A stretch of DNA of 64,000 nucleotides from Aquibium oceanicum (GTDB lineage: Bacteria; Pseudomonadota; Alphaproteobacteria; Rhizobiales; Rhizobiaceae), in assembly GCF_001889605.1 (NCBI RefSeq), contig NZ_CP018171.1, forward strand, positions 3,246,501 to 3,310,500, written 5' to 3'. A program made the position numbers and the translations under genes. Positions 59,832-64,000 of the stretch are shown here, one piece after another. Every line of letters starts with the position of its first letter. The stretch's first letter is position 1. A model generated the notes under the pieces. The model ran no database searches, was not told the DNA's origin, and saw nothing but the letters and a program-made list of their open reading frames with translations.

Positions 59832-60135
59832 CGATTGTTGCTCCCGAGCGCTTGGCGACGCGCACCTTCTTGCCGTCCTTCACCTCGAAACCGACGCGGG
59901 TCGGCTTGCCGTCCTTCGGATCGGCGACGGCGAGGTTCGACAGATGGATCGGCGCTTCCTTGGAAATGATTCCGCCTTCCTGGGACTGCGACTGGCGCTG
60001 GTGGCGGCGGATCATGTTGATCCCGCGCACGAGCGCCTTGTCGTCCTTCGGCATGACGGTCACGACTTCGCCCGTACGGCCCTTGTCCTTGCCGGCGAGC
60101 ACGACGACCTTGTCGCCTTTGCGTATCTTTTGCAT
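59824..60135 (-). CDS. rplX: 50S ribosomal protein L24
   Basis: 103 residues from ATG 60135. [20 protein letters not shown] is the KOW motif start, with [19 protein letters not shown] and [20 protein letters not shown] following. It starts early 50S assembly. 14 bp after rplN; the frame upstream of 60135 belongs to rplN's shadow. Confidence 0.98.
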   Translation of the reverse strand: MQKIRKGDKVVVLAGKDKGRTGEVVTVMPKDDKALVRGINMIRRHQRQSQSQEGGIISKEAPIHLSNLAVADPKDGKPTRVGFEVKDGKKVRVAKRSGATIDV

Positions 60136-60149
60136 TTTGTCCGGGCTCC

Positions 60150-60518
60150 TTACAGCACTTCCGGCGCGAGCGAGATGATCTTCATGTGGTTCTTGGCGCG
60201 AAGCTCGCGCGGAACCGGGCCGAAGATGCGCGTGCCTACCGGCTCTTTCTTGTTGTCGACCAGAACGGCCGCGTTCTTGTCGAAACGGATCACGCTGCCG
60301 TCGGGGCGGCGGATGTCCTTGGCGGTGCGCACGACGACCGCCTTCATCACGTCGCCCTTCTTGACGCGGCCGCGCGGGATGGCTTCCTTGATCGACACCA
60401 CGATGATGTCGCCCACGGAAGCGTATTTCCGCTTCGAGCCGCCCAGCACCTTGATGCACATGACACGACGCGCGCCGGAATTGTCGGCAACGTCGAGGTT
60501 TGTTTGCATCTGAATCAT
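60150..60518 (-). CDS. rplN: 50S ribosomal protein L14
   Basis: 122 residues. [20 protein letters not shown] and the [20 protein letters not shown] ending are invariant L14 features. It lies in the intersubunit bridge. 68 bp after rpsQ. Confidence 0.98.
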   Translation of the reverse strand: MIQMQTNLDVADNSGARRVMCIKVLGGSKRKYASVGDIIVVSIKEAIPRGRVKKGDVMKAVVVRTAKDIRRPDGSVIRFDKNAAVLVDNKKEPVGTRIFGPVPRELRAKNHMKIISLAPEVL

Positions 60519-60586
60519 GACTGGCCGCCTTCTTCTTCACTCGACACGCGGGCACCCTGGCCGCGCGGCCGATCAATTGTTGTTCT

Positions 60587-60838
60587 TCAAGCCTGCGCTT
60601 CGGCCTGCGCCTCGGTCACCACGACCCAGCACTTGTCCTTGGAGATCGGCCGCGATTCCTGGATGAACACGATGTCGCCGACCTTGTGGGCGTTGGCCTC
60701 GTCATGCGCCTTGTAGTTCTTCGACATGCGAACGGTCTTCTTCATCACGGGATGCGTGAAGCGGCGTTCGACCTTGACGACGACGGTCTTGTCGCTCTTG
60801 TCGCTGACGACCGTGCCCTGCAGGATGCGCTTTGGCAT
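60587..60838 (-). CDS. rpsQ: 30S ribosomal protein S17
   Basis: 83 residues. [20 protein letters not shown] starts the OB fold, with [20 protein letters not shown] and [20 protein letters not shown] as the signature. The tail TEAQAEAQA is a short alphaproteobacterial extension. 10 bp after rpmC. Confidence 0.97.
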   Translation of the reverse strand: MPKRILQGTVVSDKSDKTVVVKVERRFTHPVMKKTVRMSKNYKAHDEANAHKVGDIVFIQESRPISKDKCWVVVTEAQAEAQA

Positions 60839-60848
60839 TTTGTTGTCC

Positions 60849-61049
60849 TTAAGCCTTCTTGCCGGCCGACTTCTCGGCGGCGATGGTCTTGATGCGCGCG
60901 ATGTCCCGACGGACCTGCTTGACGCGCGATGTCTTCTCGAGCTGTCCGGTCGCCTTCTGGAAGCGCAGGTTGAACTGCTCCTTCTTCAGGCTGGCGAGCT
61001 CGTCGTTCAGTTCGTCGGCCGACTTGGCCCTGACGTCGGAGGCTTTCAT
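60849..61049 (-). CDS. rpmC: 50S ribosomal protein L29
   Basis: 66 residues, all helical. [20 protein letters not shown] and [20 protein letters not shown] are the two helices of the family. It sits by the exit tunnel, where it helps to bind nascent-chain factors. 15 bp after rplP. Confidence 0.97.
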   Translation of the reverse strand: MKASDVRAKSADELNDELASLKKEQFNLRFQKATGQLEKTSRVKQVRRDIARIKTIAAEKSAGKKA

Positions 61050-61064
61050 CTTCTGAGCCCTTCC

Positions 61065-61478
61065 CTATTCCGCTATGCGCTGTACGAAGCGCGTCCTGAC
61101 CGGCAGCTTGGCGGCGCCGAGACGCAGCGCCTCACGTGCGATCTCCTCGGAGACGCCGTCGAGCTCGAACATGATCCGGCCCGGCTTCACGCGGCACGCC
61201 CAGTAGTCCACCGCGCCCTTGCCCTTGCCCATGCGGACTTCGGTCGGCTTGGAGGTGACCGGCACGTCCGGGAAAATCCGGATCCAGACGCGGCCCTGGC
61301 GCTTCATTTCGCGGGTGATCGCGCGGCGAGCCGCCTCGATCTGGCGCGCGGTGACGCGCTCGGGTTCCATCGCCTTCAATCCGAAAGCGCCGAAATCGAG
61401 GTTGGTCCCGCCCTTCGACGCGCCATGGATGCGCCCCTTGAACTGCTTGCGGAACTTCGTGCGCTTTGGCTGCAGCAT
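61065..61478 (-). CDS. rplP: 50S ribosomal protein L16
   Basis: 137 residues. [20 protein letters not shown] opens it, and [20 protein letters not shown] is the tRNA-site loop. The Arg that is hydroxylated in some bacteria lies in this loop. It is 35 bp after rpsC. Confidence 0.98.
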   Translation of the reverse strand: MLQPKRTKFRKQFKGRIHGASKGGTNLDFGAFGLKAMEPERVTARQIEAARRAITREMKRQGRVWIRIFPDVPVTSKPTEVRMGKGKGAVDYWACRVKPGRIMFELDGVSEEIAREALRLGAAKLPVRTRFVQRIAE

Positions 61479-61513
61479 CTTCGTCTACTCCGAATTCAAT
61501 CCTGTGTGGCGCT

Positions 61514-62233
61514 TCACGCGTTCTCGCGCTCGCGACGACGTCCGCCGCCGCCACCGCCGTGCTGGTCGCCTTCCGTCGCGCGACGCTCCGAGGCCATCGG
61601 GTCGTGCTCGAGGATCTCGCCCTTGAACACCCAGACCTTCACGCCGCAGATGCCGTAGGCGGTCTGCGCCTCGGCCGTTCCGTAGTCGACGTCGGCGCGT
61701 AGCGTGTGCAGCGGCACCCGGCCCTCGCGATACCATTCCATCCGCGCGATCTCAGCGCCGCCGAGACGGCCCGAGCAGTTGATGCGGATGCCTTCCGCGC
61801 CGAGGCGCATCGCCGACTGGACGGCGCGCTTCATGGCACGGCGGAACGCGATGCGGCGCTCGAGCTGCTGCGCGATCGACTGCGCGATCAGCGTGGCGTC
61901 GATCTCGGGCTTGCGCACCTCGACGATGTTGAGGTGCGTCTCCGACTTGGTCATCTCGGTCAGCTTGCGACGCAGCTTCTCGATGTCGGCGCCCTTCTTG
62001 CCGATGATGAGACCCGGGCGGGCAGCGTGAATCGTCACGCGGCACTTCTTGTGCGGGCGCTCGATCACGACCTTGGAGATCGCAGCCTGCTTGAGTTCCT
62101 TCATCAGGTAGGCGCGGATCTTGATGTCCTCGTGCAGCAACTCGCCGTACTCGCCGGTGTTTGCATACCAGCGCGAGTCCCAGGTGCGGTTGATCCCGAG
62201 GCGCAGGCCGATCGGGTTGACTTTCTGGCCCAT
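61514..62233 (-). CDS. rpsC: 30S ribosomal protein S3
   Basis: 239 residues. The KH domain contains [20 protein letters not shown], and the C-terminal domain starts with KINCS-like [20 protein letters not shown]. It forms the mRNA entry site. A Gly/Arg/His-rich tail ([18 protein letters not shown]) is an alphaproteobacterial feature. It overlaps the rplV stop by one base. Confidence 0.98.
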   Translation of the reverse strand: MGQKVNPIGLRLGINRTWDSRWYANTGEYGELLHEDIKIRAYLMKELKQAAISKVVIERPHKKCRVTIHAARPGLIIGKKGADIEKLRRKLTEMTKSETHLNIVEVRKPEIDATLIAQSIAQQLERRIAFRRAMKRAVQSAMRLGAEGIRINCSGRLGGAEIARMEWYREGRVPLHTLRADVDYGTAEAQTAYGICGVKVWVFKGEILEHDPMASERRATEGDQHGGGGGGRRRERENA

Positions 62234-62622
62234 CAGGCGGCCTCCACTTGCTCTTCGACTTCGCGAACGACGATCGTCAGGTTCGAGAAGGGCTTTTCGA
62301 TGCGGCTGGCGCGACCGCGCCCACGGGCATGGAAGCGCTTCATGACGATCGACTTGCCGACATAGGCCTCGGCGACGACGAGAGCGTCGACGTCGAGATC
62401 GTGATTGTTCTCGGCGTTGGCGATTGCCGACTCGAGCGTCTTGCGGACGGTGCCCGCGATCCGCTTGCGCGAGAATTCCAGGTCGGCGAGCGCGGAAGCC
62501 ACCTTCTTGCCGCGGATCATCGCCGCGACGAGGTTCAGCTTCTGCGGGCTGACGCGAATGGTGCGCAGCACGGCGCGCGCCTCGTTGTCAGCAAGCCTGC
62601 GCGGAGCTTTGGCCTTGCCCAT
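62233..62622 (-). CDS. rplV: 50S ribosomal protein L22
   Basis: 129 residues from ATG 62622. [20 protein letters not shown] and the hairpin [20 protein letters not shown] reach into the exit tunnel, where macrolide-resistance changes occur in other bacteria; no such change is evident. It is 2 bp after rpsS. Confidence 0.98.
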   Translation of the reverse strand: MGKAKAPRRLADNEARAVLRTIRVSPQKLNLVAAMIRGKKVASALADLEFSRKRIAGTVRKTLESAIANAENNHDLDVDALVVAEAYVGKSIVMKRFHARGRGRASRIEKPFSNLTIVVREVEEQVEAA

Positions 62623-62624
62623 TT

Positions 62625-62903
62625 TTATTTCCTCTTCGCCTTCTTGTCCGCGCCGTGGCCGTAATACGTACGGGTCGGGGCGAACTCGCCGAACTTGTGC
62701 CCGACCATGTCCTCGGACACGGATACCGGGATGTGCTTCTGGCCGTTGTAGACGCCGAAGGTGAGGCCAACGAACTGCGGCAGGATGGTGGAGCGGCGCG
62801 TCCACATCTTGATCACTTCGTTGCGGCCGCCCTCGCGCACCTTGTCTGCCTTCTTCAAGAGAAAGCCGTCGACGAACGGGCCTTTCCAGACTGAACGGGT
62901 CAC
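62625..62903 (-). CDS. rpsS: 30S ribosomal protein S19
   Basis: 92 residues. [20 protein letters not shown] and [20 protein letters not shown] are S19 signatures, ending [20 protein letters not shown]. It contacts S13 in the 30S head. 15 bp after rplB. Confidence 0.98.
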   Translation of the reverse strand: MTRSVWKGPFVDGFLLKKADKVREGGRNEVIKMWTRRSTILPQFVGLTFGVYNGQKHIPVSVSEDMVGHKFGEFAPTRTYYGHGADKKAKRK

Positions 62904-62918
62904 GTAACCTTACCTCTC

Positions 62919-63752
62919 TTAGCTCTTGCGCGCATGGCGCGAGCGCATGATGAACTTGTCGGTCGCCTTATTCGACCGCGTCCGCTTGCCCTTGGTCGGC
63001 TTGCCCCACGGGGAGACCGGGTGGCGGCCGCCCGAGGTGCGGCCTTCGCCGCCGCCGTGCGGGTGGTCGACCGGGTTCATGGTGACGCCGCGATTGTGCG
63101 GGCGCTTGCCGCGCCAACGGGTGCGGCCGGCCTTGCCGTCGTTGATGTTGCCATGATCCGGGTTGGACACGGCGCCGACGGTGGCGATGCACGAGCCGTG
63201 AACGATGCGCTGCTCGCCCGAGTTCAGGCGCAGGATCGCCATGCCCTGGTCGCGGCCGACGAGCTGGGCGTAGGCACCGGCCGAGCGGGCGACCTGACCA
63301 CCCTTGCCGGGCTTGAGCTCGACATTGTGGATGATCGTGCCGACCGGCATGGAGGCCAGCGGCATCGCATTGCCCGGCTTCACGTCGACCTGCTCGCCCG
63401 CGACGACCTTGTCGCCGGCCACCAGGCGCTGCGGCGCCAGGATGTAGCTGAGTTCGCCGTCGTCGTAACGCAGCAGAGCGATGAAGGCGGTCCGGTTCGG
63501 ATCGTACTCCAGCCGCTCGACCGTCGCCGGCACGTCGAACTTGCGCCGCTTGAAGTCGATGATGCGGTAGGTCCGCTTGTGGCCGCCGCCGATGAAGCGT
63601 GCGGTCACCCGGCCGGCATTGTTGCGGCCGCCCGATTTCGTCAGGCCGTCCGTCAGGCCCTTGACCGGCTTGCCCTTGTAGAGGCCGGAGCGGTCGACGA
63701 TCACCAGCTGTCGCTGGCTGGGCGTCACCGGGTTGTAATTCTTGAGTGCCAT
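62919..63752 (-). CDS. rplB: 50S ribosomal protein L2
   Basis: 277 residues. [20 protein letters not shown] opens it, and the peptidyl-transferase-proximal loop reads [20 protein letters not shown], including the functionally vital His. It lies 18 bp after rplW. Full length. Confidence 0.98.
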   Translation of the reverse strand: MALKNYNPVTPSQRQLVIVDRSGLYKGKPVKGLTDGLTKSGGRNNAGRVTARFIGGGHKRTYRIIDFKRRKFDVPATVERLEYDPNRTAFIALLRYDDGELSYILAPQRLVAGDKVVAGEQVDVKPGNAMPLASMPVGTIIHNVELKPGKGGQVARSAGAYAQLVGRDQGMAILRLNSGEQRIVHGSCIATVGAVSNPDHGNINDGKAGRTRWRGKRPHNRGVTMNPVDHPHGGGEGRTSGGRHPVSPWGKPTKGKRTRSNKATDKFIMRSRHARKS

Positions 63753-63770
63753 CTTGTTACCTCAAGCCTC

Positions 63771-64000
63771 TCAGAGTCCGGTGGCGACGTCGATCGACTG
63801 GCCGTCGGCCAGCGTCACAATCGCCTTCTTGACATCGCTCAGGCGGCCCTTGGTGCCGCGGAAGCGCTTCACCTTGCCCTTGCGGACCATGGTGTTGACC
63901 GCGGTCACCTTGACGCCGAACAGCGCCTCGACAGCAGCCTTGATCTCGGGCTTCGACGCCTTCTTGGCGACGTTGAACACGACCTGGTTGAACTCGGAGG
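63771..64000 (-). CDS. rplW: 50S ribosomal protein L23, partial
   Basis: About 76 codons of the C-terminal part are present. The frame reads [20 protein letters not shown] at the window edge and ends [13 protein letters not shown], with [20 protein letters not shown] in between. The GTG at 63980 is an internal Val, not the start; about 20 N-terminal residues lie beyond 64000. It binds signal recognition particle and trigger factor at the exit tunnel. Confidence 0.96.
   Translation of the reverse strand, partial: SEFNQVVFNVAKKASKPEIKAAVEALFGVKVTAVNTMVRKGKVKRFRGTKGRLSDVKKAIVTLADGQSIDVATGL

Noticed and set aside
63771-63980. Starting rplW at the GTG at 63980
   Set aside because: The frame continues upstream to the window edge with L23-like sequence ([10 protein letters not shown]), so this GTG is an internal Val codon.

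Overview
The window is about 65% GC and reads as chromosome of a Hyphomicrobiales (Rhizobiales) alphaproteobacterium, most likely close to Mesorhizobium, Aminobacter or other Phyllobacteriaceae. The evidence is the gene order secY-adk-rpsM-rpsK-rpoA-rplQ-degQ-rarA, an adenylate kinase with the short lid typical of the class, a BA14K-family protein, an ATP12 chaperone beside an RluC-like synthase, and short intergenic repeats of rhizobial type. No rRNA, tRNA or CRISPR array was seen.

1-5.2 kb is an accessory strip: an IS3-family element cut by the window edge, then a visibly lower-GC pair encoding a sulfotransferase and a 737-residue methyltransferase-glycosyltransferase-methyltransferase fusion, then a small orphan gene. 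Four related perfect or near-perfect palindromes punctuate the strip.

5.2-16.3 kb centres on a minus-strand operon for a glycine-betaine-type ABC importer (binding protein, ATPase, fused double permease), a choline-kinase-like phosphotransferase and a large FAD/GcvT oxidoreductase of the dimethylglycine dehydrogenase type. A second kinase-like gene and a methyltransferase lie downstream, and a divergent DeoR regulator lies upstream. The locus looks like uptake and demethylation of an N-methylated amine. A TacA/TacT-type toxin-antitoxin pair follows at 16.3-17.1 kb.

17.1-26.4 kb holds a probable guanidino-compound locus. A ThDP decarboxylase resembling AruI and a Cys-His amidinohydrolase run leftwards. 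A complete polar-amino-acid ABC transporter and a CodA-type amidohydrolase run rightwards. A Nudix protein and an endonuclease/exonuclease/phosphatase protein follow.

26.5-47 kb is mixed: BA14K, PilZ, a TetR regulator facing a frameshifted membrane-protein gene across twin operators, ilvC, further TetR, AraC and HxlR regulators, a QorB-like reductase, pdxJ, a RecD-like helicase, a cobalt-type nitrile hydratase operon, an SDR-DoxX fusion, a lipoprotein deacetylase, a monohaem cytochrome c, ATP12, an EamA transporter, RluC and CrcB.

47-64 kb runs leftwards from the S10-spc-alpha ribosomal protein operons (L23 to L17, with secY, adk and rpoA) into degQ, rarA and a HemG-like flavodoxin. The S10 cluster is cut within rplW at the right edge. 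A short inverted-repeat element sits inside the alpha operon between rpsM and rpsK.
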